DNA of 64,000 nt from an uncultured Lachnospiraceae bacterium (GCA_902799015.1 CADBZI010000013.1:36611-100610), one strand, 5' to 3'. Counted from the stretch's first letter, positions 16,261 to 25,355 are shown. Notes: generated from the letters alone by a model not told the origin. A program made the numbers and translations.

Positions 16261-16974
16261 ATGGCTACTCCTCATAACAGTGCGGAAAAAGGGCAGATTG
16301 CAAAGTCGGTGCTGCTTCCGGGCGATCCGCTCAGGGCAAAGTTCATTGCGGAGAATTTTCTGACAGATCCGGTGCAGTTTAACAGCGTCAGAGGAATCTT
16401 CGGATATACCGGGACATACAACGGAAAGAGCGTTTCGGTTATGGCGACGGGGATGGGCTGCCCTTCGATCGGCATCTATTCCTATGAACTGATTCATTTT
16501 TACGATGTGGAGAATCTGATCCGGATCGGCTCCTGCGGGGCGCTGCAGCCTGAGATGAAGCTGGGGGATATCGTGATGGCCGAGGGCGCCTGCACGGACA
16601 CCAACTATGCGGCGCAGTACAATCTTCCGGGACAGTTCTGTGCGATCGCGGACTTTGGCCTGCTGCTCCGGGCGAAGGAATCCGCGGACCGTCACGGATA
16701 CCGTTATCAGATCGGCAATGTCAACTGCACGGACGTATTCTACCGGGAAGGAGATCCGTGGAGAGAATGGGCGAAGATGGGCGTTCTTGCCAGCGAGATG
16801 GAGAGCTTTGCTCTGTACTGCAACGCGGCAGCCGGCAAGGCGAAGGCGCTTGCGATGTTTACCGTGTCCGATTCTCTGGTCACGGGAGAGGAGATGTCCG
16901 CCATCGACAGACAGACCAGCTTCACCAACATGATGACAGTCGCGCTTGAGACTGCGTGCGGTGACGGAACCTGA
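16261..16974 (+). CDS. deoD: Purine-nucleoside phosphorylase DeoD-type
   Basis: A 237-residue hexameric-type purine nucleoside phosphorylase that cleaves (deoxy)nucleosides with phosphate to base and pentose-1-phosphate. The motifs VLLPGDPLRAKFIAE, GMGCPSIGIYSYEL, IGSCGA, and SEMESFALY with VSDS are characteristic of DeoD. The start is ATG 16261 with AAAGGAAGG upstream; the in-frame extension back to 16153 would add 36 unrelated residues. It lies 108 nt behind the PfkB kinase and upstream of a BMP-type nucleoside importer, forming a salvage block. Length is standard (~235). Confidence 0.93.
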   Translation: MATPHNSAEKGQIAKSVLLPGDPLRAKFIAENFLTDPVQFNSVRGIFGYTGTYNGKSVSVMATGMGCPSIGIYSYELIHFYDVENLIRIGSCGALQPEMKLGDIVMAEGACTDTNYAAQYNLPGQFCAIADFGLLLRAKESADRHGYRYQIGNVNCTDVFYREGDPWREWAKMGVLASEMESFALYCNAAAGKAKALAMFTVSDSLVTGEEMSAIDRQTSFTNMMTVALETACGDGT

Positions 16975-17052
16975 TTCAGGGCTTTTCAGGCAGCAGCCGT
17001 CAGAAAGAGGCAGCGGCCTGAGCTGATACCAGTGCAGCTGTTCAGGATCCGG

Positions 17053-17072
17053 CTGTGTCCCGCCGGACACAG
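17053..17072 (+). other. Hairpin between deoD and BMP-lipoprotein-type gene
   Basis: CTGTGTCC (17053-17060) and GGACACAG (17065-17072) form a perfect 8-bp stem with a CGCC loop. No T-run follows, so it is not a classic terminator. The 191-bp gap also has a weak -10 candidate (TATCAT, 17144-17149). I see no purine-riboswitch signature. Confidence 0.4.
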
Positions 17073-17165
17073 ACTTCCCGTGTGAGGAAGATGGGCTGGA
17101 TGGGTGCATCGTGTAACAATTGCAGGAAACTGCGTACATTTTTTATCATTTGAAGGAGGTATACT

Positions 17166-18233
17166 ATGAGAAGTTACAAAACCCTGCTTGCAGCATCCAT
17201 GACTGCTGCGCTTGCACTGTCTGCCGGTATGGCGGTGATGGCTGACGAGCCGGATTTCACAGGAGAAGGCTCCATCGCTTATGTCTGCACCGGCCTTGGC
17301 GATATGTCCTTTAACGATTCCGGTGAAGTCGGCATGAACACACTTCGTGCTGCCGGATATGATGTCAAGACGGTTGAGACCGGTGATGACGCGGCCGGAT
17401 TCCTTGATACCATGTATGATCTTCTGGATACCGGATATGACTATGTGATCGCGAGCTCCACCTATCAGGAGCAGGTCGAGACCGTTGCGTCCGAGTTCCC
17501 GGATACCAAGTTTGTCCTGTTCGATATCAACTCCGATACAGAGGTTGCGGGCGACAACATTCTGTACATCTACTTCAAGCAGAATGAATCCTCCTATCTT
17601 GGCGGCATCGTGGCAGCGGGCATGTCCAAGGAAGGCGCGATCGGCGCGATCGGCGGCGTTGAGAACCCGGTGATCAAGGACTTCATCACCGGCTTCGTAG
17701 ATGGCGCGGTTTCCTACAACGCGGACATCAAGGTCAGCACCGGCTGGGTCGGCGACTGGAGCAACACCGCGAAGATGAAAGAGATCTGCAATACGCAGAA
17801 CTCCAGCGCAGGCGTAGACGTATTCTTCCCGATCGCCGGCGGCGCGGGAACCGGCGCATTTGAGGCGGCAACCGAGATTGACGGCGCATGGGCACTCGGC
17901 GTTGACTCTGACCAGTATGCATCCTTCATCGACAGCAACGAAGCGTTCGCAAAGGTGATTCCGACCTCTGTCACGAAGGAAGTCGGCAACACCATGGTTA
18001 CCCTGTTCAAGGATCCGGAATCCATCGAGTGGGGTTCCCTGAAGGCAATGGGCGTAGCCGAGGACGCTGTCGGTCTTGCCGAGAATGAGTACTATGAAGA
18101 AGTGGTTCCGCAGGAAGTGCGTGACGCGGTCGAGAAGGCCAAGGAAGACATCAAGAGCGGCGACATCGTTGTGAAGTCTTACTTTGACGGAACTGAGGAC
18201 GACTACACTGCTCTGCTCGACACTGTCGGCTGA
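17166..18233 (+). CDS. BMP family ABC transporter substrate-binding protein
   Basis: A 355-residue basic membrane protein (BMP/Med/PnrA) family binding protein, which captures nucleosides for ABC import. The N-terminus is an export signal (AALALSAGMAVMA followed by DEP), and the mature part shows IAYVCTGLGDMSFNDSGEVG and the usual two-lobed fold. Most Gram-positive members are lipoproteins, but no lipobox cysteine is present here. GAAGGAGG lies just before ATG 17166. A hairpin terminator separates it from the ATPase, which would yield more binding protein than transporter. Confidence 0.9.
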   Translation: MRSYKTLLAASMTAALALSAGMAVMADEPDFTGEGSIAYVCTGLGDMSFNDSGEVGMNTLRAAGYDVKTVETGDDAAGFLDTMYDLLDTGYDYVIASSTYQEQVETVASEFPDTKFVLFDINSDTEVAGDNILYIYFKQNESSYLGGIVAAGMSKEGAIGAIGGVENPVIKDFITGFVDGAVSYNADIKVSTGWVGDWSNTAKMKEICNTQNSSAGVDVFFPIAGGAGTGAFEAATEIDGAWALGVDSDQYASFIDSNEAFAKVIPTSVTKEVGNTMVTLFKDPESIEWGSLKAMGVAEDAVGLAENEYYEEVVPQEVRDAVEKAKEDIKSGDIVVKSYFDGTEDDYTALLDTVG

Positions 18234-18283
18234 TCAGGACAGAGTAAGCGAAAGCACACTGCTTGAGACCTGCAGATTATGAT

Positions 18284-18320
18284 CAGAACCCTGCCGCCCT
18301 TGCGGCGCAGGGTTCTTTTT
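18284..18320 (+). terminator. Intra-operon (partial) terminator after BMP gene
   Basis: AGAACCCTGC pairs with GCAGGGTTCT around an inner CGC/GCG, and TTTTTCC follows. The ATPase gene starts 17 nt later with no promoter seen between, so read-through is required; this fits graded expression of binding protein over membrane parts. Confidence 0.75.
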
Positions 18321-18336
18321 CCAGAGGGAAGAACTT

Positions 18337-19881
18337 ATGGAAGCATTAAAAATGGAGCATATCACGAAGATCTATCCAAATGGCTTCGTGGCGAATAAAG
18401 ATATCTCCTTCACTGTACAGCAGGGCGAGATCCATGCGCTGGTCGGAGAGAACGGCGCGGGCAAGACGACCCTGATGAAGGTGCTGTTCGGAATGGAACA
18501 GCCGCAGGAAGGCAGTATCTATGTCAATGAAAAGAAGGTAAACATTAAGTCTCCGCTGGAGGCAATCAGCCTTGGAGTCGGTATGGTGCATCAGCACTTC
18601 ATGCTGCTCCCTTCCATGACGGTTGCACAGAATGTGACGCTTGGCATGGAACCAAAGAAGAATGGTCTGGTTGACGCAGAGAAAGCGATTGCGATGACAC
18701 AGGAGATGTCGGACAAGTACCAGTTCGGCCTGGATGCCCGTGCCAGAGTCGCGGATCTGTCGGTCGGACTGATGCAGAAGGTTGAGATCCTCAAGGCACT
18801 GATCCGCGGAGCGAAGGTGCTGATTCTGGATGAGCCGACAGCTGTTCTGACTCCGCAGGAGACGAGAGAGCTGTTTGAGCAGCTGAAGCTGCTTCGGGAC
18901 AACGGACATTCTCTGATCTTCATTTCTCATAAGCTGGAAGAGGTTATGGAGCTGTGCAACAACGTGACTGTTCTTCGTCACGGCTACTGCAACGGTACTC
19001 ATCCGATCGAGGAACTGGATGCGGCGAAGATTTCCCGCCTGATGGTAGGCCGCGACGTTGTCCTGAAGATCGAGAAGGACGATCCGAAGCCGGACAAGCC
19101 GGTCCTGGAGGTAAAGGACCTTGTCTGCGTGAACAGCGAAGGCAAGAATGCGGTGGACGGCGTATCCTTTACGATCCGCAGCGGCGAGGTTGTCGGAATC
19201 GCAGGCGTGGAAGGAAATGGACAGAGCTTTCTGTCTGACGCGATCAGCGGCATGATCCATTATGATTCGGGCAGCGTGAAGCTGAACGGTCAGGAGGTCG
19301 GCGGTATGAAGATCAAGGAGATCCGCCAGGCCGGTATGTCCGTGATTCCGGAAGACCGTATGACAGTCGGCTGCGTCAATGACCTTTCGGTCCGCAGCAA
19401 TGCGATTGCCGACCGCTATGACAAGAAGGAGAACATGAGCGGCATCTTCCTGAACGGGAAGAAGCAAAAGGAGATCACCGAAGAGATGATCAAGGAGTTC
19501 GAGATCTCCTGTGACAGCCAGGACGAAGCCATTCGTTTCCTCTCTGGCGGCAATATTCAGAAGGTTGTTGTCGCACGTGAGTTTACAAGCGGCGCGAACT
19601 TTGTGATTGCGAATCAGCCAACACGAGGCGTTGACGTCGGTACTGCGGAGATGATCCGGAAGTATCTGGTTCGCATGACCCGGGAGAAGGGGATCGGTTC
19701 TCTGCTGATCTCTGCTGACCTGAATGAAGTGCTTGAAGTCAGCGACCGTCTGTTCGTCATGCGGCAGGGGAAGATCGTTGCGGCGTTCCCGAAGGCGAAT
19801 GTGGTCGATGTGGATGTGCTCGGTGAGTACATGCTGGGCATCAAGACCATGACTGCCGAAGAAATGGAGGGCCTGTTATGA
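18337..19881 (+). CDS. Nucleoside ABC transporter, double ATP-binding protein
   Basis: A 514-residue ATPase with two fused nucleotide-binding domains, as in NupA/RbsA-type importers. Domain 1 has Walker A GENGAGKTTLMK (about residue 37) and Walker B LILDEPTAVL. Domain 2 (from ~255) has a degenerate Walker A, GVEGNGQSFL, but keeps the signature LSGGNIQK. This asymmetry is normal for the family. It energises the two permeases that follow and overlaps the first by 4 nt (ATGA), so translation is coupled. The BMP partner points to nucleoside import. Confidence 0.93.
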   Translation: MEALKMEHITKIYPNGFVANKDISFTVQQGEIHALVGENGAGKTTLMKVLFGMEQPQEGSIYVNEKKVNIKSPLEAISLGVGMVHQHFMLLPSMTVAQNVTLGMEPKKNGLVDAEKAIAMTQEMSDKYQFGLDARARVADLSVGLMQKVEILKALIRGAKVLILDEPTAVLTPQETRELFEQLKLLRDNGHSLIFISHKLEEVMELCNNVTVLRHGYCNGTHPIEELDAAKISRLMVGRDVVLKIEKDDPKPDKPVLEVKDLVCVNSEGKNAVDGVSFTIRSGEVVGIAGVEGNGQSFLSDAISGMIHYDSGSVKLNGQEVGGMKIKEIRQAGMSVIPEDRMTVGCVNDLSVRSNAIADRYDKKENMSGIFLNGKKQKEITEEMIKEFEISCDSQDEAIRFLSGGNIQKVVVAREFTSGANFVIANQPTRGVDVGTAEMIRKYLVRMTREKGIGSLLISADLNEVLEVSDRLFVMRQGKIVAAFPKANVVDVDVLGEYMLGIKTMTAEEMEGLL

Positions 19882-20966
19882 ATAACGCGAAGAAGATCGA
19901 AACCTGGTTTGACTTATTCCGGATTCTGGTTGCGGTCCTGCTTGCCTATGTGATCGCATTGATCATCCTGGGAATTATCTCAGATGATCCGCTCTATGTG
20001 ATCGGCCAGTTCATCACCGGACCGTTCTCCACCTTCCGCAGATTCGGCAATATTCTGACGACGATGATCCCGATCATGTTCACGGGCGTGTGTATGTGCT
20101 TTGTATACGCGATCAACAAGTTCAACCTGGTCGGTGAGGGTGCCGTGAACCTGGGCGGATGCCTTTCCGCCTGTGTGGCGATTGCGCTTTCGGACAAGGT
20201 TCCGGCATGGCTTCTCCTGATTATCGTTCTCGTGGTCGGCGCGCTCGCCGGTATGGCGTGCTCTTTGATCCCGGCCCTGGCGGACCAGCTGTTCCATGCG
20301 GATGTGTGCGTTGTCTCTCTGATGATGAACTACATCCTGCTCTATATTACCAGTTATATTCTGAAGTATCGGATCAAGGATCCGGGATCCTCGATCACGG
20401 CTTCCTATAAGTGGGCATCCAGTCTGAAGCTTGGCAACCTGATTCCGGGTACTTCTGTGCATTTCGGTTTCCTGATTGCCATTGCGTGTGTGGTGATTGC
20501 GGCGATCCTGTTCTATAAGATGTCCTTTGGCTACAGGATGCGCGTAGTCGGCATGAATCCGGTATTCGCGAAGTACATCGGTATGCCGGTTATGGCTACG
20601 ATCATTCTGGCACAGGTCATCGGCGGCGCATTTGCCGGTATCGGCGGTACCGTGCAGGTCATCGGCATGTTCCAGAGCTACCAGTGGACCTCCCTGACCG
20701 GATACGGCTTTGACGGTCTGATGATTGCGGTTCTTGCCAGAAAGAATCCCGCATTCGTTCCGCTCAGCGCTTTTCTGATTGCCTACATCCGGACCGGAGC
20801 GGATATCGTATCGAGAACCACCGACATCCCGCCGGAATTTGTATCGATTATTCAGGGCATTATCATTGTCCTGGTTGCAGCTGAGATGTTCCTGAGCAGA
20901 TTCAAGAGCAAACTGATCTTTAACTCTGCTAAGAAGGCACTTGCGCAGAAGGAGGGGAAGGCATGA
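19878..20966 (+). CDS. Nucleoside ABC transporter permease 1 (NupP-like)
   Basis: A 362-residue BPD_transp_2 family permease with about ten membrane helices and the EAA-like coupling loop (GYRMRVVGMNPVFAKYIGM). It matches the longer of the two BMP-system permeases (NupP/YufP). It starts inside the ATPase stop codon and its end overlaps the next permease by 4 nt, a tightly coupled set. Role: half of the membrane channel for nucleoside import. Confidence 0.92.
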   Translation: MNNAKKIETWFDLFRILVAVLLAYVIALIILGIISDDPLYVIGQFITGPFSTFRRFGNILTTMIPIMFTGVCMCFVYAINKFNLVGEGAVNLGGCLSACVAIALSDKVPAWLLLIIVLVVGALAGMACSLIPALADQLFHADVCVVSLMMNYILLYITSYILKYRIKDPGSSITASYKWASSLKLGNLIPGTSVHFGFLIAIACVVIAAILFYKMSFGYRMRVVGMNPVFAKYIGMPVMATIILAQVIGGAFAGIGGTVQVIGMFQSYQWTSLTGYGFDGLMIAVLARKNPAFVPLSAFLIAYIRTGADIVSRTTDIPPEFVSIIQGIIIVLVAAEMFLSRFKSKLIFNSAKKALAQKEGKA

Positions 20967-21886
20967 ACGTCAGACTGATTACTTCATTCGGTTTCGCGGT
21001 GCTCCGCCTGTCAACTCCGCTCGTATTCGCGGCACTGTCCGCGGCGATCTGCGAAAAAGCCGGACTGTTCAACATGGCAGCGGAGTCCATGATGCTGTGG
21101 GGAGCGTTAATCGGAGTTATCGTCAGTGGTGCCACGCACAGTGCACTGATCGGGTTCCTGGCCGCGATGGCTGCAGGCGCGGTGACAGGCATGCTGATCT
21201 GGGTCGCGACGGTCAAGGGAAAGGCGGATCTGATGCTTGCACAGATTGCGATCAACCTGGCATCCAGCGGAGGAACCATCTTCCTGCTGTTCGCTCTGAC
21301 CGGTGAGAAGTCGAACTCCGCGGTCGCGATCAAGTCGCTTGCGCTTCCCAAGATCAATATTCCCGGAATCTCTGCGATTCCTGTGGTCGGAAAGATCCTG
21401 TCGGGCCAGAATATCCTGACCTACGGCGCGGTTGTCGCAGCAATTGTACTGAGTATCTTTGTGTTTAAGTCAAAGACCGGCCATCACATTCGCGCGGTGG
21501 GTGAGAATCCCCACGCGGCAGAGTCGGTCGGAATCTCTGTTCCGAAGGTTTATTTCCTCGCCTGGACGATCGCAGGTGTGCTCGGCGGAATCGGCGGCGC
21601 TTTCATGTCGATGGGCTATCTGACCTCCTTCACGAAGGACATGGTAGCCGGACGTGGATACATCGGTCTGTGCGCCTCCTCCATGGTAGGCGGATCGCCG
21701 ATCGGCGCCATGCTCTGCGCACTGATCTTTGGTGTGGCGGACGCGGTATCCAACCAGCTGCAGCTGACCAATGCACCGGCTGACCTGGTTCTGATGATGC
21801 CTTACATCGTCACGATCGTTGTTCTGGTTCTGCTGTCCGTGGTCAAGCATGGAAGAGCGACCAGGAAGGTGAAGGCGAAGAGCTGA
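20963..21886 (+). CDS. Nucleoside ABC transporter permease 2 (NupQ-like)
   Basis: A 307-residue BPD_transp_2 permease with eight or more membrane segments and the coupling loop HHIRAVGENPHAAESVGI. It corresponds to the shorter permease (NupQ/YufQ) of BMP-type transporters and completes the heterodimeric channel. It overlaps the preceding permease by 4 nt and is the last gene of the operon; a strong hairpin follows. Confidence 0.92.
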   Translation: MNVRLITSFGFAVLRLSTPLVFAALSAAICEKAGLFNMAAESMMLWGALIGVIVSGATHSALIGFLAAMAAGAVTGMLIWVATVKGKADLMLAQIAINLASSGGTIFLLFALTGEKSNSAVAIKSLALPKINIPGISAIPVVGKILSGQNILTYGAVVAAIVLSIFVFKSKTGHHIRAVGENPHAAESVGISVPKVYFLAWTIAGVLGGIGGAFMSMGYLTSFTKDMVAGRGYIGLCASSMVGGSPIGAMLCALIFGVADAVSNQLQLTNAPADLVLMMPYIVTIVVLVLLSVVKHGRATRKVKAKS

Positions 21887-21924
21887 GTCGGATTATCATA
21901 GGAATCATAAAGAGCAGCATAAAA

Positions 21925-21960
21925 CGGGGGCCGCCGCAATTTCGATTGCGGCGGCCCCTG
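21925..21960. terminator. Hairpin terminator after nucleoside transporter operon
   Basis: GGGGCCGCCGCAA and TTGCGGCGGCCCC form a ~13-bp GC-rich stem with a short loop. The plus-strand flank (TGTAACG) lacks a T-run, while the minus-strand flank has GTTTTA, so factor-independent termination is better on the minus strand. On the plus strand it may mainly protect the mRNA end. Confidence 0.55.
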
Positions 21961-22009
21961 TAACGATACATGTTGCCGCTTTCTGGATTCCGTGTTATGT
22001 TGGCTGCAA

Positions 22010-22038
22010 TTCAAGAACGCCAGCGGCGTTCTTGCCGC
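22010..22038 (-). repeat. Partial inverted copy of the dispersed hairpin repeat
   Basis: TTCAAGAACGCC...CTTGCCGC matches the reverse complement of the end of the 43210-43294 element at 28 of 29 positions. It contains the 9-bp stem AAGAACGCC/GGCGTTCTT with a 3-nt loop. It ends 35 nt before the FAH-family start codon. Confidence 0.65.
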
Positions 22039-22072
22039 AGACGAGGATGGAGAAACGGAAAGGAAGAAACAG

Positions 22073-22930
22073 ATGAAGCTTGCTACAGTCTTTTATAACC
22101 ACAAAGAGTGCGTCGGCATCGTGAAGGGCGAGGAGATCTTTCTGATGCCCCGGGAGATATCGATGGAAGAACTGATCCGGAAGGGGACGATTGAGGATGC
22201 GATCCGGACAGGTGCAGCCTGCGGGTGCAGAGAGGATGCGGTCCCGCTGAAGGAGGTTTCCGTTCTTGCTCCGATTCCAAGACCATCACAGGATGTCATC
22301 TGCCTCGGCATGAACTTCGCGGATCATACGGATGAGGCGGCGAAGTTTCACCCGACGATGGTCCGTGAAAACTACGCAGTGTATTTTTCGAAGCGCGTCA
22401 ATCTGGCCGTTCCGGACGGCGGAATGGTGGACAGCCACCCGGATGTGACAAGCCAGGTGGACTATGAAGCGGAGATTGCCGTCATCATCGGGAAAGATGC
22501 GTATCAGGTGAAAAAAGAGAATGCCCGGGATTATATCTTCGGTTACACCATTCTGAATGACATCTCCGCGCGGGAAGTCCAGACCAGGCATAAACAGTTC
22601 TATCTGGGAAAAAGCCTGGACAACTTCACCCCGATCGGGCCGTGGATCGTCACCGCGGAGGAATTCTCCTACCCGCCGAAGATCGATATTCGAAGCTATG
22701 TGAATGGAGAGCTTCGTCAGGACGGCAGCACGGCGGACTGGATCTTCGGAATCGGCGAGGTCATCGAAGACTTGTCTGCCGGGATGACGCTGCAGGCGGG
22801 AACCATCATCTCCATGGGAACGCCGGCCGGAGTGGGAATGGGATTCACTCCGCCGAAGTACCTGAAAAAAGGTGATGTGGTTGTCTGCGAGGCGGACGGA
22901 ATCGGGACGCTGACGAATACGGTAGGGTAA
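22073..22930 (+). CDS. Fumarylacetoacetate hydrolase (FAH) family protein
   Basis: A 285-residue FAH-fold enzyme. The conserved IPRPSQDVICLGMNF entry, the metal-binding E-x-E region (VDYEAEIAVIIG), FGYTILNDISAREVQ and the end motif GTPAGVGMG are all present. Family members hydrolyse or decarboxylate beta-diketo or 2-oxo acids (acylpyruvate hydrolase, oxaloacetate decarboxylase, diketo-deoxy-sugar-acid hydrolase). No pathway neighbours are adjacent, although a fucose island begins 4 kb away. ATG 22073 has AAAGGAAG upstream; earlier in-frame starts would run through a hairpin repeat. Substrate unknown. Confidence 0.85.
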   Translation: MKLATVFYNHKECVGIVKGEEIFLMPREISMEELIRKGTIEDAIRTGAACGCREDAVPLKEVSVLAPIPRPSQDVICLGMNFADHTDEAAKFHPTMVRENYAVYFSKRVNLAVPDGGMVDSHPDVTSQVDYEAEIAVIIGKDAYQVKKENARDYIFGYTILNDISAREVQTRHKQFYLGKSLDNFTPIGPWIVTAEEFSYPPKIDIRSYVNGELRQDGSTADWIFGIGEVIEDLSAGMTLQAGTIISMGTPAGVGMGFTPPKYLKKGDVVVCEADGIGTLTNTVG

Positions 22931-22964
22931 TCAGACAGAACAGGTGCTTCAATGGTCTGTGGTC

Positions 22965-23234
22965 TTATTTCTCAAGAAGGCTTTCCATGCTGCAGCCGAG
23001 AACTCTGGAGATGCGGTAGAGGGCATCGGCACTCGCTTTGTTGATGTCCTTGTTCCGCTGCTCATACATCTGGATCGAGCGGAGCGTGACACCAGAACGT
23101 TTTGCAAGCTCAGCCTGCGTGCAGCCGTAAGTGCTGCGGATACGTTTCAGGTTAGTATCTTTGAACCGGAAATGGGGGCTGCTGCTATTCTGGTGAGGTG
23201 ACTGCCGCCTCTGCATAAAGAAGGCAGCAGACAT
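22965..23234 (-). CDS. Small XRE-type helix-turn-helix regulator
   Basis: An 89-residue protein whose residues ~28-89 form an XRE/Cro HTH domain (LKRIRSTYGCTQAELAKRSGVTLRSIQMYEQ). This domain type, ending in LYRISRVLGCSMESLLE, is common in Clostridia, often as the C-terminal part of a longer protein. The first ~25 residues look non-conserved and the start is uncertain (weak AGGA 10 nt upstream), so it may be 5'-truncated. It lies 66 nt downstream of the acyltransferase on the same strand and could be co-transcribed with it. Confidence 0.65.
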   Translation of the reverse strand: MSAAFFMQRRQSPHQNSSSPHFRFKDTNLKRIRSTYGCTQAELAKRSGVTLRSIQMYEQRNKDINKASADALYRISRVLGCSMESLLEK

Positions 23235-23300
23235 GTATGCCGGGTTCCTGCCGCGCCGGGACGATATGGAGGCTAATCACACAGATACACGAAGCAGTTT

Positions 23301-25355
23301 TTATGGGCGCAGCGGAACCTGCACCCAAACGACCGGCCGGATGGCGCCGCCGGGTTTGTTCACCGGCTTCTGGTCTTTCAGGACAGAGCCATCCATGTCA
23401 ACGATCGGAGCAGTGACGGAGCTTTGCCCTTCTTCCTGCTTCAGCCACCACCAGGAATAGCAGTACTGCTGATCAAACCAGACGTCGTAATGGCTCAGCC
23501 GGTCGGCATTGACGCCCTGCCGGACAGCGGACTGCGTAGAGGCGCAGACGCGTTCTTTCTTTGCGGGGAATGCGTCTTCCAGCTCATGTATGCTCAGCAA
23601 GGTGATCAGATCCTGGCCGGTGCCGGAATCCGCCGGAACAAGGATCTCTTTCTCCTGTCTGCTGAACATATCCAGGAATTCATCGCTGTTCAGCCGCCTG
23701 CGCAGATCACAGTCTTCCCAGGTTACGGCTTCGTGCTTCTTATGATAGGCGCCCGGGGCAATTCCAAACATTGACAGTAGGCAGAGCCTGTCCGCGTCTT
23801 TTTGGATCACGGTCCACGCAAGCTGTTCCGTACCGGCCTTTGACGGGTCGGTTTCATAGCGGCCGAACAGGACGCTTTCTCCGACAGAGGCAGTCTTGAG
23901 GACTTCATATTCTGCCTGGAATTCCGCGTTTGATTTCAAATTTTGAAAGACCGGAATCAGGACAAGTACAGCCGCCGAAACCACCGCGCCTGAGAGGAGA
24001 AGGATGCGTCCCTTCCGCATGCGTTTTGCATGTGCTGCCGCTCCGGTTTCTTCCCGCTTCGCGCGCACGGCGGCCCGGAAAGAAGCGGATACCGAGGCGT
24101 GCGCGCCGGAAAGGAGTCTCACGACAGCCCGGACCAGACGCCGGACAGGCCAGGAGAGCAGGGCAGTGCAGGCAATGCTGGTGGAAAGGACCACCGCGTA
24201 GCGCAGAAAATCATTCATACGGACGGAGCCGAAGATCCAGAAAGCGAAGTAACCATGGATCAGAAACAGCTCTCTGCTGATGGTGCTGACAAAGCGCAGT
24301 GCCCGGTTTCCGAGTGTGACGCGCATTGAAAGCAGCAGGATCATCAGGGTAAATGCAATGCAGGCGGCGGACTGCCACAGGAGGGTGTGTCCGGCCAGGG
24401 TTGTGAAAAGCCCTGACGGAGAGAGAATGCTGCGGCTCAGCGTGTCGAAAAAGCGTGACAGAGAAAACTCGCTTCTGCCTGCGCCCAGGGTGCCTGACGC
24501 AGACATCGCGCTTTCATACAGAGAGGGCATATCCTCATAGTATCCGCCGCGCCTGACGCAGACGATGGAACGCTGCAGAAACAATGCTGTCAGGAGAAAG
24601 CTGACCGGCAGAAAGAGAAGCCACAGCCGGTTCAGAAGCCTGATCAGAGGCTGGCGGAACCGGGCATACAGCAGGCCGAAGATAAATGTGATCGTGGAAT
24701 TATACCACCACTCGCCCCGGAACCAGTGTGACTGGTCTCCCTGCGGATCATGTCCCTGATGGAAGCTGAAGATTATGATACCAAGCACGGCCAGGCAGAG
24801 CAGGACCAGGGCTGCATTGCGGTTTTTCACCAGCCGGAAGGTCACATAGAAGAACAGGTAGAAGATCGTGATCTCCACGAAGAACCAGCCGTTTGAGTTG
24901 ACCAGTGTCAGGCCGAAGATGTCACGCAGAGCGCCGGCTGGGGTGGTGTGAATGCCGCCCCCGAATGTTTCCAGCAAAACACCGAGCGCGTTGATGATCC
25001 AGAATGGGATCAGGACGGTGGGAAGTCTCCTGTACAGAAAGCTGTCCAGATAGCCCGGTTTCTCCTGCAGGCTGGTGATCAGCCCGTATCCGGAGAAGAA
25101 GAAAAACAGCGCCGTGAATAATATGCCGATGTCATTGAACAGGGAGACGGGGCCTTTGTCGTATATCCCATAAGCCGTGATCTGCTGGGTGACATGGTGG
25201 AGGATGACCCCGATGCACGCGAAGGCCTGGATCATGTGCGTCTGTTCCAGGCTCAGAAAGCCGTCAGAGACCCTGCCGCCCCTGGTCAGGCGGGCATGGA
25301 AGCATGTGAAGATCACAAGTGCGGCCGGATAGGCCAGCAGCAGTATATGATTCAT
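23301..25355 (-). CDS. Membrane acyltransferase with C-terminal extracytoplasmic domain
   Basis: A 684-residue protein. Residues ~1-390 are an acyltransferase_3 (OafA/YrhL-like) domain with about ten membrane helices, used to acylate surface polysaccharides or peptidoglycan. After a further membrane segment near 430-450 comes a ~210-residue soluble domain with LLFGRYETDPSK, W-T-V-I, LRRRLNSDEF and a Trp-rich SWWWLKQ region; I believe it resembles the DUF6273 family, from memory. ATG 25355 has AGG 6 nt upstream; a GTG ten codons earlier is less likely. No glycan genes surround it, so the acceptor is unknown. Confidence 0.78.
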   Translation of the reverse strand: MNHILLLAYPAALVIFTCFHARLTRGGRVSDGFLSLEQTHMIQAFACIGVILHHVTQQITAYGIYDKGPVSLFNDIGILFTALFFFFSGYGLITSLQEKPGYLDSFLYRRLPTVLIPFWIINALGVLLETFGGGIHTTPAGALRDIFGLTLVNSNGWFFVEITIFYLFFYVTFRLVKNRNAALVLLCLAVLGIIIFSFHQGHDPQGDQSHWFRGEWWYNSTITFIFGLLYARFRQPLIRLLNRLWLLFLPVSFLLTALFLQRSIVCVRRGGYYEDMPSLYESAMSASGTLGAGRSEFSLSRFFDTLSRSILSPSGLFTTLAGHTLLWQSAACIAFTLMILLLSMRVTLGNRALRFVSTISRELFLIHGYFAFWIFGSVRMNDFLRYAVVLSTSIACTALLSWPVRRLVRAVVRLLSGAHASVSASFRAAVRAKREETGAAAHAKRMRKGRILLLSGAVVSAAVLVLIPVFQNLKSNAEFQAEYEVLKTASVGESVLFGRYETDPSKAGTEQLAWTVIQKDADRLCLLSMFGIAPGAYHKKHEAVTWEDCDLRRRLNSDEFLDMFSRQEKEILVPADSGTGQDLITLLSIHELEDAFPAKKERVCASTQSAVRQGVNADRLSHYDVWFDQQYCYSWWWLKQEEGQSSVTAPIVDMDGSVLKDQKPVNKPGGAIRPVVWVQVPLRP

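Noticed and set aside
16975..17165. Purine riboswitch before the BMP nucleoside-binding protein
   Set aside because: Expected from context, but the conserved loops of the purine aptamer are not present; only a simple 8-bp hairpin is seen.
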